DNA from: Lachnospiraceae bacterium
Lineage (GTDB): Bacteria > Bacillota > Clostridia > Lachnospirales > Lachnospiraceae
Assembly: GCA_004557975.1 (NCBI GenBank)
Contig: SFEV01000001.1
Location: forward strand, 68,710 to 132,709
Reading direction: 5' to 3'
Length of the DNA: 64,000 bases
Shown: positions 1-8,400 of the stretch, in pieces
Layout of the letters: every line of letters begins with the position of its first letter
How positions within the stretch are numbered: the first letter of the stretch is position 1
Notes under the pieces: model-generated
What the model was told of the DNA's origin: nothing
Seen by the model: only the letters and a program-made list of their open reading frames with translations
Databases searched by the model: none
Made by a program: the position numbers and the translations under genes

Positions 1-672
1 AAGCTTGATCAATACGCTGCTCCCGGTGTGCTGGTGATTCTTTCCGGCAGTGTTCCTGCCAGTGTGGACAAATCCATTTACAGAACCATCACAGAACGCA
101 TGCATGCAAAGGGCGCTTCTGTGCTGCTGGATGCAGACGGAGAACTGTTTGTCCGTGCACTGGTGGCAAAACCTGACATTATCAAGCCGAATCTCGCAGA
201 ACTGGAAGGGTACATAAACTGTATGCACCCACACTCTGCAGATGGATCATCGCAAAATACAGACGGCGTTTCATATTCGGGAACCGCTGTGTCGCAGAAT
301 GCAGATGGTCTTCCACAGACTGTGATCCCTTCTCTGCAGTCTTTGACAGATTCCGGACAGGAGCTGCTCCGTTCGGGTATTTCCTCTGTCATCATCTCGC
401 TCGGCGGTGACGGTGCACTTTTTCTTGACCGGAATCACGCCTGTTTCTGCCCTGCTCTGTCCGTCCGGACCCACTCCACAGTCGGAGCCGGAGACGCCAT
501 GGTGGCAGCCCTGGCTCTGGGATGGGAAAAAAAGCTGTCTTTTGAAGAATGCGCATCTCTTGCCATGGCAGCGTCTGCCGGGGCTGTCACAACAACAGGC
601 ACGAAGCCTCCGTCCCGCGAGACGGTCGACAGTCTTCTCTCACAGGTCAGGCTGTTTCATCTTTCAGAATAA
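1..672 (+). CDS. PfkB-family sugar (phosphate) kinase, 5' end outside window
   Basis: The frame is open from base 1 to a TAA at 670-672, so the N-terminal part lies to the left of the window. The visible 223 residues hold the C-terminal half of a ribokinase/PfkB fold: a KPNLAEL substrate-side motif, an SLGGDGALFL strand-loop and the catalytic anion-hole motif TVGAGDAMVAAL with its general-base Asp. The pattern fits 1-phosphofructokinase or tagatose-6-phosphate kinase (FruK/LacC type), which phosphorylate a sugar phosphate with ATP. I cannot choose between them without the N-terminus. An insert of about 35-40 residues, rich in Ser, Gln, Asp and Gly, lies between KPNLAELEGYI and the next helix, where relatives have a short loop. 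The gene converges on valS, with a shared terminator between them. Confidence 0.8.
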   Translation, partial: KLDQYAAPGVLVILSGSVPASVDKSIYRTITERMHAKGASVLLDADGELFVRALVAKPDIIKPNLAELEGYINCMHPHSADGSSQNTDGVSYSGTAVSQNADGLPQTVIPSLQSLTDSGQELLRSGISSVIISLGGDGALFLDRNHACFCPALSVRTHSTVGAGDAMVAALALGWEKKLSFEECASLAMAASAGAVTTTGTKPPSRETVDSLLSQVRLFHLSE

Positions 673-678
673 ATTACG

Positions 679-710
679 CAGGGGCAGACCTGATTTCCGG
701 CCTGCCCCTG
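679..710. terminator. Bidirectional terminator between sugar kinase and valS
   Basis: A perfect 9-bp inverted repeat (CAGGGGCAG / CTGCCCCTG) lies 6 bases after the kinase stop codon and 30 bases beyond the valS stop on the other strand. Short T-rich stretches follow in both directions. It suits two converging genes. Confidence 0.6.
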
Positions 711-740
711 TCTGTATCTTCAAATATCTGTTATTCCTTT

Positions 741-3389
741 TTATTTTGTGAGGTGAGCCAGACGCTCCTTCACCTGATCCATCATCTGTGTATACTTCTC
801 AAGCTTGGCTTTTTCCTCATCAATCTTCGCCTGCGGCGCCTTGCTGATGAAACGTTCATTACCGAGCATGCCGTTTACGCGTGCCAGCTCCTTCGTCAGG
901 CGTTCTTCTTCCTTCTTCAGGCGCTCAATCTCTTTGTCCAGATCAACCAGCTCAGCAAACGGCATATAAACAACCGCTTCCGGAATCACAGCAGATACAG
1001 CATCATCACTGATTCCTGCTTTATCTGCCTGAACGTGTACGCTGCCTGCGTATCCAAGAGTTGCAAAAAATACTTTGCCATTCTCAAAAATATCACGGAT
1101 CTCAGCATTTTCTGATACGACAAATACCTGAGCTTTCTTGCTTGGCGGAACGTTCATGCCCGTGCGCACATTTCGGATCCCCCTTACAGCTTCCTTGATT
1201 GTCTCAACAGCCTTCTCATCCGCTGCAAAATTCCAGGCTTCCGTGTACTCAGGCCACGGGGAAATCATAATTGATTCCTCCTCCGGGCGAAGCGTACAGT
1301 AAATCTCCTCCGTGATGAACGGCATATACGGATGCAGCAGCTTCAATGCATTTGAAAGAACAGTCTTCAGCGTCCACAGTGCAGCAGCCTTCGTTGTATC
1401 CTCATCACTGTACAGACGCGGCTTCACCATCTCGATATACCAGTCGCAGAACTCTTCCCAGATAAAATCATATACTTTCTGAACAGCGATACCAAGCTCA
1501 TATTTTTCCATGTTCTCTGTAACGTCTTTGGCCAGTGTATTCACTTTGGAAAGAATCCACTTGTCAGCGCTTGTCAGAGTGCTCAGATCGATCTCTGCCG
1601 GAATTTCCGCCTTTTCCAGGTTCATCATAATAAATCTGGATGCGTTCCAAACCTTGTTTGCAAAGTTTCTTGATGCTTCCACACGCTCCATATAGAAACG
1701 CATGTCATTGCCCGGTGCATTTCCCGTGATCAGTGTCAGACGAAGTGCGTCAGCACCGTACTGGTCAATGATCTCCAGCGGATCAATACCGTTTCCGAGA
1801 GATTTGCTCATCTTGCGTCCCTGGGAATCTCTCACCAGACCGTGAATCAGCACGTGGTGGAACGGAACCTCCCCTGTCTGCTCCAGAGCAGAAAATACCA
1901 TACGGATTACCCAGAAGAAAATGATATCGTAACCCGTTACAAGAACATCCGTCGGATAGAAATATTCCAGCTCCGGAGTCTTGTCCGGCCATCCCAGCGT
2001 AGAGAACGGCCACAGTGCGGAAGAGAACCATGTATCAAGAGTATCCTCATCCTGAGTAAAATGCGTACAGCCGCACTTCGGGCAAACGGATGGCATCTCC
2101 CGTGCAACGACTGTTTCTCCGCATTCATCACAGTAATATGCCGGAATCCTGTGTCCCCACCAGAGCTGTCTGGAAATACACCAGTCACGGATATTTTCCA
2201 GCCAGTGCAGGTAAATCTTATCGAAACGGTCCGGAACAAACTGCAGAGAACCATTCTTCAGTGCTTCAATGGCAGGCTTTGCCATCTCATCCATTTTAAC
2301 AAACCACTGTGGCTTGATCATCGGCTCAACCGTCGTCTTGCAGCGGTCATGCGTACCTACACTGTGGCTGTGCGGAACAACCTTCACAAGCAGTCCCAGA
2401 TCCTCAAGATCCTTCACAATCGCCTTTCTTGCCTCGTATCGGTCCATACCTGTGTACTTTCCGCCCAGCTCATTGATTGTGGCATCGTCATTCATGATGT
2501 TGATTTCCGGCAGATTATGACGTTTTCCGACTTCAAAGTCGTTGGGGTCGTGGGCCGGCGTAATCTTAACGCAGCCTGTTCCAAACTCCCTGTCAACGTA
2601 CTCATCAGCAATCACCGGAATCTGTCTGCCTGTCAGAGGCAGCTCCAGCATCTTTCCTACCAGGTGCTGATACCGCTCATCCTCCGGATTTACCGCAACG
2701 GCAGTATCACCCAGCAGTGTCTCCGGACGTGTCGTTGCAATCTCAACAAACTGTCCTTCTTCACCTACTACCGGATAATTAATATGCCAGAAAAATCCAT
2801 CCTGATCCTCATGTTCTACCTCTGCATCAGAAATAGACGTGTGGCATACCGGACACCAGTTGATAATTCTGGACCCCTTGTAAATATATCCTTTTTCGTA
2901 AAGACGGATAAATACTTCCTGAACAGCCTTCGAGCATCCTTCATCCATTGTGAACCGCTCTCTGTCCCAGTCAGCCGAAGCACCCAGCTTTTTCAGCTGA
3001 TTGATGATTTTTCCGCCGTACTCTTCCTTCCACGCCCAGGCATGCTTCAGGAATTCCTCGCGGCCGATCTCATCCTTGTCAATGCCTTCCTTTTTCAGTT
3101 TCTCAATAACCTTAACCTCCGTTGCGATTGCAGCGTGGTCTGTTCCCGGCTGCCACAGCGTCTCATAACCCTGCATTCTCTTGAAACGAATCAGGATATC
3201 CTGCATTGTCTCATCCAGTGCATGTCCCATATGAAGCTGTCCCGTTACATTTGGCGGCGGGATAACAATTGTAAACGGTTTCTTGTCCGGATTAACTTCT
3301 GCATGAAAATACTTTTTGTCCAGCCATTTCTGGTACAATCTGTCCTCGATCCCCTTCGGATCGTAGGTTTTGGCTAATTCTCTGCTCAT
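741..3389 (-). CDS. valS: Valyl-tRNA synthetase
   Basis: Class I aminoacyl-tRNA synthetase of 882 residues that charges tRNA-Val in the cytoplasm. The HIGH-type motif is in [14 protein letters not shown] near the N-terminus and the KMSKS motif is in [11 protein letters not shown]. Between them lie the CP1 editing region that clears mischarged Thr, and a four-Cys zinc knuckle (CDECGE...CPKCGC). The anticodon-binding domain follows, and the protein ends in the Val-specific coiled coil ([19 protein letters not shown]). The frame stays open a further 62 codons upstream, but that part runs through the T-box leader. I chose the ATG at 3389 because GGAGGG stands 5 bases before it and [11 protein letters not shown] is the usual start. 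Expression is very likely under the T-box described below. Confidence 0.97.
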   Translation of the reverse strand: MSRELAKTYDPKGIEDRLYQKWLDKKYFHAEVNPDKKPFTIVIPPPNVTGQLHMGHALDETMQDILIRFKRMQGYETLWQPGTDHAAIATEVKVIEKLKKEGIDKDEIGREEFLKHAWAWKEEYGGKIINQLKKLGASADWDRERFTMDEGCSKAVQEVFIRLYEKGYIYKGSRIINWCPVCHTSISDAEVEHEDQDGFFWHINYPVVGEEGQFVEIATTRPETLLGDTAVAVNPEDERYQHLVGKMLELPLTGRQIPVIADEYVDREFGTGCVKITPAHDPNDFEVGKRHNLPEINIMNDDATINELGGKYTGMDRYEARKAIVKDLEDLGLLVKVVPHSHSVGTHDRCKTTVEPMIKPQWFVKMDEMAKPAIEALKNGSLQFVPDRFDKIYLHWLENIRDWCISRQLWWGHRIPAYYCDECGETVVAREMPSVCPKCGCTHFTQDEDTLDTWFSSALWPFSTLGWPDKTPELEYFYPTDVLVTGYDIIFFWVIRMVFSALEQTGEVPFHHVLIHGLVRDSQGRKMSKSLGNGIDPLEIIDQYGADALRLTLITGNAPGNDMRFYMERVEASRNFANKVWNASRFIMMNLEKAEIPAEIDLSTLTSADKWILSKVNTLAKDVTENMEKYELGIAVQKVYDFIWEEFCDWYIEMVKPRLYSDEDTTKAAALWTLKTVLSNALKLLHPYMPFITEEIYCTLRPEEESIMISPWPEYTEAWNFAADEKAVETIKEAVRGIRNVRTGMNVPPSKKAQVFVVSENAEIRDIFENGKVFFATLGYAGSVHVQADKAGISDDAVSAVIPEAVVYMPFAELVDLDKEIERLKKEEERLTKELARVNGMLGNERFISKAPQAKIDEEKAKLEKYTQMMDQVKERLAHLTK

Positions 3390-3420
3390 AATGCCCTCCT
3401 TGCTTTGTTTTTCTCCACTA

Positions 3421-3690
3421 AGAAAGCCCTCTGCACACGTAAATGTGCAAAGGGCGAATGTCTCGCGGTACCACCTTGTCTTACAGGATAAGTAAGAATG
3501 CCTGTATCTCTTCATTCTGTAACGGGAACTCCCGGAACAGCCTACGCGCCCTGGCAGGACCGTGGTTTCAGCCATTCAGTTCAAAAGCTACCTTCCGCAT
3601 CCACCTTCCCGGACCGCCTTTCAGCCGGTGAGCCGTCCTCTCTTTTGGCGTGCAATGCGTACTCCTCTTTCTCATCACTTTTTTGATATT
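3421..3690 (-). promoter_or_regulatory. T-box riboswitch leader of valS
   Basis: On the minus strand the leader contains the canonical T-box sequence AAGGTGGTACCGCG (3464-3477), which pairs with the NCCA end of uncharged tRNA. It is followed by a terminator with a 12-bp stem (3426-3455, GCCCTTTGCACA/TGTGCAGAGGGC) and a T-run. Upstream is a typical stem I: an AGTA loop-E motif near 3660 and a long arm before the 3' strand. The gene is valS, so the specifier should be a GUN codon. GUA at 3591-3589 and GUG just upstream of it are candidates, and I could not settle which by eye. Uncharged tRNA-Val should favour the antiterminator and turn valS on. Confidence 0.93.
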
Positions 3691-3694
3691 GTTT

Positions 3695-3723
3695 ATCTTA
3701 ACGAAGGAGTGAAGGTTTGTCAA
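3695..3723 (-). promoter_or_regulatory. Sigma-A promoter of the valS T-box transcript
   Basis: TTGACA (3718-3723) and TAAGAT (3695-3700) are separated by 17 bases. Transcription would start near 3688, just before stem I of the T-box. Confidence 0.8.
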
Positions 3724-3756
3724 GCTGAATTTCAGGAAATCCATTTCAGTTTTGTT

Positions 3757-6192
3757 TTATGCCAGAAGCACCTCGCACAGCTCACCGAACACTGCCGGAT
3801 TCAGATGCATGGCCGCCAGCGATGCCACTGCATCCCTGCCCTGTTTTTCGATCGCCTTCATAATCCGCAGTTTCGCATCATATCCCATCTGCGCTTTTTC
3901 AAGCAGGTCATAACACCGCTCATTTCTGTTTCCGTCCGAAAGGGCAAGTCCCTCCGGGAATACAACACAGATTTCTTTGGTAATATCTGTCCCCGGCAGC
4001 TGCACCACCAGGCTTGCTGTCTTTTTACAGAAGGAAACATGTGCCTTCGTTTCCCTTCCATCCGCTGTCACCTTTACAGGCGCCTCAGATACACCGGCAA
4101 ATACGAGTTTCCAGCTCCGCTTCCCGGGAAGCACAGCAAGATTTCCGCAGGCTGAACTGATCCTGAAGAATGTGCCGTTCTCATCAGAAGGAGCCTCTGC
4201 CGTGACGCATACATCTGAGGAGTCTCCGGCTGCGCCGCAGTTCATCGTCATCTCTGTCCATGCCCAGTTTTCATCTGCATCCACCGGTGTGTCTCCTCCG
4301 TCCTCCCACAGCGTAAAACTTCCGCATGCTGCCGGGAAAATCCGCACTTCCATCTGGGCCGGGACAGCTGTACTGTTATCAAAATCAGTCATATCCTTCA
4401 GCGGAATGATCGCCCCTGCTTTCATCAGCACGGGAATGTTTTCCACGCCGCGCCACAGCTCCATCATTCTGCCGCCACGGTAAACCATACCGGAAAAGAA
4501 ATCAGCCCAGAGCCCTTCCGGAAGCCATGTATTTACACTTCCGGCTCTCGCGGTCTGATCCTGCGGATCTGTAATCGGTGAGACCAGCAGCTCGGAACCG
4601 AAATAATACTCATTTTTCACTTCATACGTCTCCGGCTGCTCCGGTTCCAGATAATACATCGGCATAACGAGGGGCATACCGTCACGGCTCGCCCTGCGGT
4701 TCATTGTATACAGGTATGGAACCATAGCGTGGCGCAGGCTCAGGTATTCTTTCATCACATGTTCTGTAATCCTGTCAAATTTCCACGGCTCCTTTCCGTT
4801 GAACGGATTATCCGTGCTGTGGAGGCGGTTAATCGGTGAGAATACTCCAAGCTGAGTCCAGCGCGCCATCAGCTCGTCGTCGCGCACTCCCTGCATATGG
4901 CCGCCAATGTCATGGCTCCACCAGCCATAGCCAACGTTGCTGGCTGTACTGGTAAAATACGGCTGGAACTTCAGGCTCTCCCAGCTGATTACCGTATCAC
5001 CGGAAAAGCCGACCGGATAACGGTGGCTTCCCACACCGGCATACCGGGAAAAAGTAAGCGGGCGTGTTCCCTTCCACGCACTGTCCAGATAGTGATAATG
5101 ATTCAGCATCCACAGCGGATCGAGACCCGGAATCTTCGTCACTGTTCCCTGCTGCCAGTCAATCCACCAGAAATCCACGCCGTCTTCCTCCAGCGGGTGA
5201 TGCAGCTCTTTCAGATAAACCTCCATAAACTTCGGATCAGACGCATCAAACTGTACCGGCAGCTTTTCGGACGGGTTCATCCCCATTGCCTTTGCCACAC
5301 GCTCATACGGCTCCTCAAAAGCCCGGATACCGTCTGCCGGATGCACATTCAGCGTAACTTTCATATCGTGTTCATGGAGCCATGCCATAAACGCTTTCGG
5401 ATCGGGGAAGAAATTTCTGTTCCACGTATAACCCGTCCAGCCCCCTCCGTACTCCGGGTCAACGTCATCCACAAGATGCCAGTCCATATCTATAACAGCG
5501 ACGGAAAACGGTACATGCTCCGTCTCAAAACGCTCTATCAGCTCTTTATACTCTGCTTCTGTATATCGGTGATATCTGCTCCACCAGTTACCAAACACAT
5601 ATCGAGGCAGAAGAGGCGTTTTCCCGCACAGATAATAGAAATCCTTCAGACATTCCAGATACCTGTGTCCATATCCGAAGAAATACAGGTCCATGTTTCC
5701 AGCTCTGCGCGGTGCCACCCAGCCATCCTCCGTCAATGCCATGGAATGACTGTCGTCAATGAGTGAATATCCGTCTCTTGACATCAGTCCGTGTTCAAGA
5801 GGGATCGCTCCGTCTGCCTCATCAAGTGTGCGGGCGGTTCCTTTCAGATCCCGCGGTGACTTGCCGTAATTCCAGCTCCATTCCCATGCGCTTCCGCCTT
5901 TGACCCGAATTGACAGGCCATTCGGTTCAAATGATTTTCTGTTATAATGAAGCTCAAGAGCATCCGTATAGACTGAGAGTTCCTCCTGTGTATCCTTAAC
6001 CTGAAATACAGGCGTGGGAAAATCCCGGTTCAGGACAGACTGTGTAGCCCGATCCTCAAAAATACCGTCTTCGCTGTATTCCAGACGGAGCAGCGACGGT
6101 GTCAGCACGGTAATACGGTAGTTTGTTCCCTGAAGAACAGATTCCTTCCTGCAAACAGGATGTGTCTCCATCTGATATGATTCCATTCCCAT
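3757..6192 (-). CDS. Glycoside hydrolase family 31 (alpha-glycosidase)
   Basis: An 811-residue GH31 enzyme with retaining alpha-glycosidase chemistry. The N-terminal beta-sandwich (about 1-190) leads into the (beta/alpha)8 barrel. The catalytic nucleophile is probably Asp345 in FWWIDWQQG and the acid/base Asp399 in GFSGDT. Aromatic subsites such as GNWWSRYHRY (about 201-210) and AVIDMDWH (about 232-239) match alpha-glucosidase and alpha-xylosidase relatives, but the substrate cannot be read from sequence alone. No signal peptide is visible, so it should act in the cytoplasm on imported oligosaccharides. AGGAGG lies 8 bases before the chosen ATG; a second ATG two codons downstream is also possible. 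An extra helical tail of about 65 residues follows the usual C-terminal beta domain. It is the last gene of a HAD-GH4-GH31 operon. Confidence 0.92.
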   Translation of the reverse strand: MGMESYQMETHPVCRKESVLQGTNYRITVLTPSLLRLEYSEDGIFEDRATQSVLNRDFPTPVFQVKDTQEELSVYTDALELHYNRKSFEPNGLSIRVKGGSAWEWSWNYGKSPRDLKGTARTLDEADGAIPLEHGLMSRDGYSLIDDSHSMALTEDGWVAPRRAGNMDLYFFGYGHRYLECLKDFYYLCGKTPLLPRYVFGNWWSRYHRYTEAEYKELIERFETEHVPFSVAVIDMDWHLVDDVDPEYGGGWTGYTWNRNFFPDPKAFMAWLHEHDMKVTLNVHPADGIRAFEEPYERVAKAMGMNPSEKLPVQFDASDPKFMEVYLKELHHPLEEDGVDFWWIDWQQGTVTKIPGLDPLWMLNHYHYLDSAWKGTRPLTFSRYAGVGSHRYPVGFSGDTVISWESLKFQPYFTSTASNVGYGWWSHDIGGHMQGVRDDELMARWTQLGVFSPINRLHSTDNPFNGKEPWKFDRITEHVMKEYLSLRHAMVPYLYTMNRRASRDGMPLVMPMYYLEPEQPETYEVKNEYYFGSELLVSPITDPQDQTARAGSVNTWLPEGLWADFFSGMVYRGGRMMELWRGVENIPVLMKAGAIIPLKDMTDFDNSTAVPAQMEVRIFPAACGSFTLWEDGGDTPVDADENWAWTEMTMNCGAAGDSSDVCVTAEAPSDENGTFFRISSACGNLAVLPGKRSWKLVFAGVSEAPVKVTADGRETKAHVSFCKKTASLVVQLPGTDITKEICVVFPEGLALSDGNRNERCYDLLEKAQMGYDAKLRIMKAIEKQGRDAVASLAAMHLNPAVFGELCEVLLA

Positions 6193-6230
6193 TTTGTCTT
6201 CCTCCTTATTAACAGGTATCGCCCCATGTT

Positions 6231-7547
6231 TTAGTACATTTTCATATATTCGCCGTGAGCGGCGATCAGTTCATCGCACATGGCACAGATTTCATCCATG
6301 CTCAGCTCTGCCGCTGTGTGTGGATCGAGCATGGCTGCCTGATAAATTTTATTTCTGTCCCGTGTGACAGCAGCCTCAATGGTCAACAGCTGAACGTTGA
6401 TATTGGTCATGTTCATGGCAGCAAGCTGGGTCGGCAGTTTTCCGACACGACAGGGGCTGATGCCGTTGGCGTCAACGAGACACGGAACCTCCACACACGC
6501 ATCGGACGGCAGATTCTCTATCAGTCCGTTGTTGATAACATTGCCTCCGATCTTGTAGGGCACACCGGTCACAACAGCTTCCATAATATAGGAAGCATAC
6601 TCACCGGAGCGCTCATGTGTCACCTGACCGTCCCTCAGTATGTCCTCACGCTCTTTCTCCCAACCCTCAATCTGGCGGATGCAGCGGCGCGGATATTCAT
6701 CGAGAGGAATATTGTATTTATCAATCAGCTCAGGGTGGTCCGCTTTAATAAACAGAGGATTGTACTCTGCATTATGCTCGCTGGATTCTGTACAGTAATA
6801 TCCCAGGCGGCGTATATACTCAAACCGTACCATGTCATCGTGCTTCTCCTGCGCATTCTTCTGTGCAGCACGTCTGCGGATTTCCGGATAGAGGTCGTTG
6901 CCGTCCCTGTCATAAAGCTCCAGCAGCCAGCCCATATGATTGATTCCGGCGATGGTCTCTCTCCTGCCCTCCAGTCTGTCTTCCATGCCCAGTTTTTTCA
7001 ACAGCGATTCCGAACAGACCTGTACACTGTGGCACAGTCCAACTGTCCGGATTTTTGTATAGCGCAGCATATACCCTGTCAGCATTGCCATGGGATTCGT
7101 GTAATTCAGAAACAGTGTATCAGGGCATACCTCTTCCATATCTGCTGCAAATTCCTCCAGCACCGGAATTGTGCGCAGTGCACGCATAATTCCTCCAGTT
7201 CCCAGCGTATCTGCAATCGTCTGACGCAGACCATATTTTTTCGGAATTTCAAAATCCGTGACGGTACACGGTTCATATCCGCCTACCTGAATTGCATTGA
7301 CCACAAAGTCAGCGTCCCGGAGAGCTTCCTTCCTGTTTTCCTTTCCGAGATACGTGCGGATTACAGAACGCCCCCGGTTGACATTCCGGTTGATGGCGCT
7401 CAGAATAATTTCCGAATCTTTTAATCGACTTTCATCGATGTCATACAGTGCAATCTCAGCCTCACAAAGAGCCGGAGTGCACATACAGTCTCCAAGAACA
7501 TTTCTGGCAAAAACGGTGCTGCCAGCACCCATAAATGTAATTTTCAT
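6231..7547 (-). CDS. Glycoside hydrolase family 4 (alpha-galactosidase/alpha-glucosidase type)
   Basis: A 438-residue member of GH4, the NAD- and Mn-dependent glycosidases that cleave by oxidation and elimination rather than by direct hydrolysis. The Rossmann start MKITFMGAGSTVFARNV binds NAD. LYDID is the end of the second strand. The metal-binding Cys and His are in GLCHSVQ and GINHMGWL. The CHS motif is typical of the MelA (alpha-galactosidase) and LplD branch, so an alpha-galactoside or alpha-glucuronide-like substrate is more likely than a 6-phospho-glycoside. The start codon overlaps the stop of the HAD gene (ATGA at 7544-7547), and AGGAGG lies 10 bases upstream inside that gene. The overlap implies translational coupling. 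Confidence 0.92.
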   Translation of the reverse strand: MKITFMGAGSTVFARNVLGDCMCTPALCEAEIALYDIDESRLKDSEIILSAINRNVNRGRSVIRTYLGKENRKEALRDADFVVNAIQVGGYEPCTVTDFEIPKKYGLRQTIADTLGTGGIMRALRTIPVLEEFAADMEEVCPDTLFLNYTNPMAMLTGYMLRYTKIRTVGLCHSVQVCSESLLKKLGMEDRLEGRRETIAGINHMGWLLELYDRDGNDLYPEIRRRAAQKNAQEKHDDMVRFEYIRRLGYYCTESSEHNAEYNPLFIKADHPELIDKYNIPLDEYPRRCIRQIEGWEKEREDILRDGQVTHERSGEYASYIMEAVVTGVPYKIGGNVINNGLIENLPSDACVEVPCLVDANGISPCRVGKLPTQLAAMNMTNINVQLLTIEAAVTRDRNKIYQAAMLDPHTAAELSMDEICAMCDELIAAHGEYMKMY

Positions 7548-8143
7548 CTTCCATTTACCTCCTTTAACCGTGTCTTTGCCGCCTCGACATCTCCGGCAAA
7601 AACCATTCCATGTATTCCGATACGCTCTGCTGCCTCTATATTTCGCTCCATATCATCAAAAAACAGACATTCCTCCGGCTTCAGTCCATACGTATGGAGC
7701 AGATATTCGTATATTTCCCGGTCCGGCTTCACCATTTTGATACAGCCTGAAAATACAATACCGTCAAATACGTCATTTACTCCGAAGTAATCACTGTGCT
7801 CCGCAAAAAAAACAGAGGCGTTGGAGAGAATATACAGGCCAAAGCCCTGCTTTTTCAGTTCCCGTATCCACTCTGCGACACCATCCAGCAAAGGAAGACG
7901 CGTATACCAGGAATCAAAAAAACGTTCCAGTGCCGGAAGAATCGAAGGATCTGCCTCACTGCGAGTTTTCTCCTTGTACACCTCATAGTCCATCATGCCG
8001 CTGTCAAGGCAGCTCCAGTATCGGAATGCACACTCCTTCAGGAGATCATGATCCCCGGAATCTTCTTCATAATAACGGATAATCGCATCCGGGTCAAATG
8101 CTGCGATTACATTTCCAAAATCAAAAATTATATTTTTTATCAT
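7544..8143 (-). CDS. HAD-superfamily hydrolase (sugar-phosphatase-like)
   Basis: A 199-residue HAD phosphatase, subfamily IA. Motif I is FDFGNVIAAFD, where the usual second Asp of DxD is Asn (DFGNV), as in the YihX-type alpha-glucose-1-phosphate phosphatase group. Motif II is YILSNAS, the motif III Lys is in GCIKMVKPD and motif IV is LFFDDMERN. A small helical cap lies at about 20-85. First gene of the operon with GH4 and GH31, so it may dephosphorylate a sugar phosphate from the same glycoside pathway; that link is inferred from position. RBS AAAGGAA lies 6 bases before the ATG. Confidence 0.85.
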   Translation of the reverse strand: MIKNIIFDFGNVIAAFDPDAIIRYYEEDSGDHDLLKECAFRYWSCLDSGMMDYEVYKEKTRSEADPSILPALERFFDSWYTRLPLLDGVAEWIRELKKQGFGLYILSNASVFFAEHSDYFGVNDVFDGIVFSGCIKMVKPDREIYEYLLHTYGLKPEECLFFDDMERNIEAAERIGIHGMVFAGDVEAAKTRLKEVNGR

Positions 8144-8186
8144 CTGATGTTCCTTTTCTTTGTCTGATTATCTGCTCTGCAACTGT

Positions 8187-8215
8187 ATTGTATGCTTTAT
8201 CAACTTTTCAGTCAA
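8187..8215 (-). promoter_or_regulatory. Promoter of the HAD-GH4-GH31 operon
   Basis: TTGACT (8210-8215) and TACAAT (8187-8192) with a 17-base spacer, about 44 bases upstream of the HAD start codon. It points away from the promoter of the NlpC/P60 gene; the two -35 boxes are about 70 bases apart. Confidence 0.8.
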
Positions 8216-8285
8216 CAAAAACCATGGGACAAAATGTCAAAAAACCGGAATCCTTTCCTTCGTCCACAGCCGACAGATTCCAGGG

Positions 8286-8314
8286 TTTACAACTACTGTT
8301 CAATATGTTAGAAT
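8286..8314 (+). promoter_or_regulatory. Extended -10 promoter of the NlpC/P60 gene
   Basis: TTTACA (8286-8291), 17 bases, then TAGAAT (8309-8314) preceded by TG one base upstream (extended -10). The leader to the ATG at 8401 is about 80 bases and holds two small inverted repeats (CTGCAG...CTGCAG and GAGAT...ATCTC) before the RBS. Confidence 0.8.
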
Positions 8315-8400
8315 AGCAAGATAAGTATGCGGCTCTTTTACTGCAGCATACTGCAGTCAGAAACAGCTATGATGAGATAAAATCTCAGGAGATAAGCAGA

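Noticed and set aside
1842..3377. Long plus-strand open frame (511 codons) opposite valS
   Set aside because: Antisense to a clear valS, no SD site, and the translation has no recognisable domain; it is a by-product of valS codon use.
6255..7424. Plus-strand open frame of 389 codons opposite the GH4 gene
   Set aside because: Antisense shadow of a well-supported GH4 gene, with no promoter or ribosome site.
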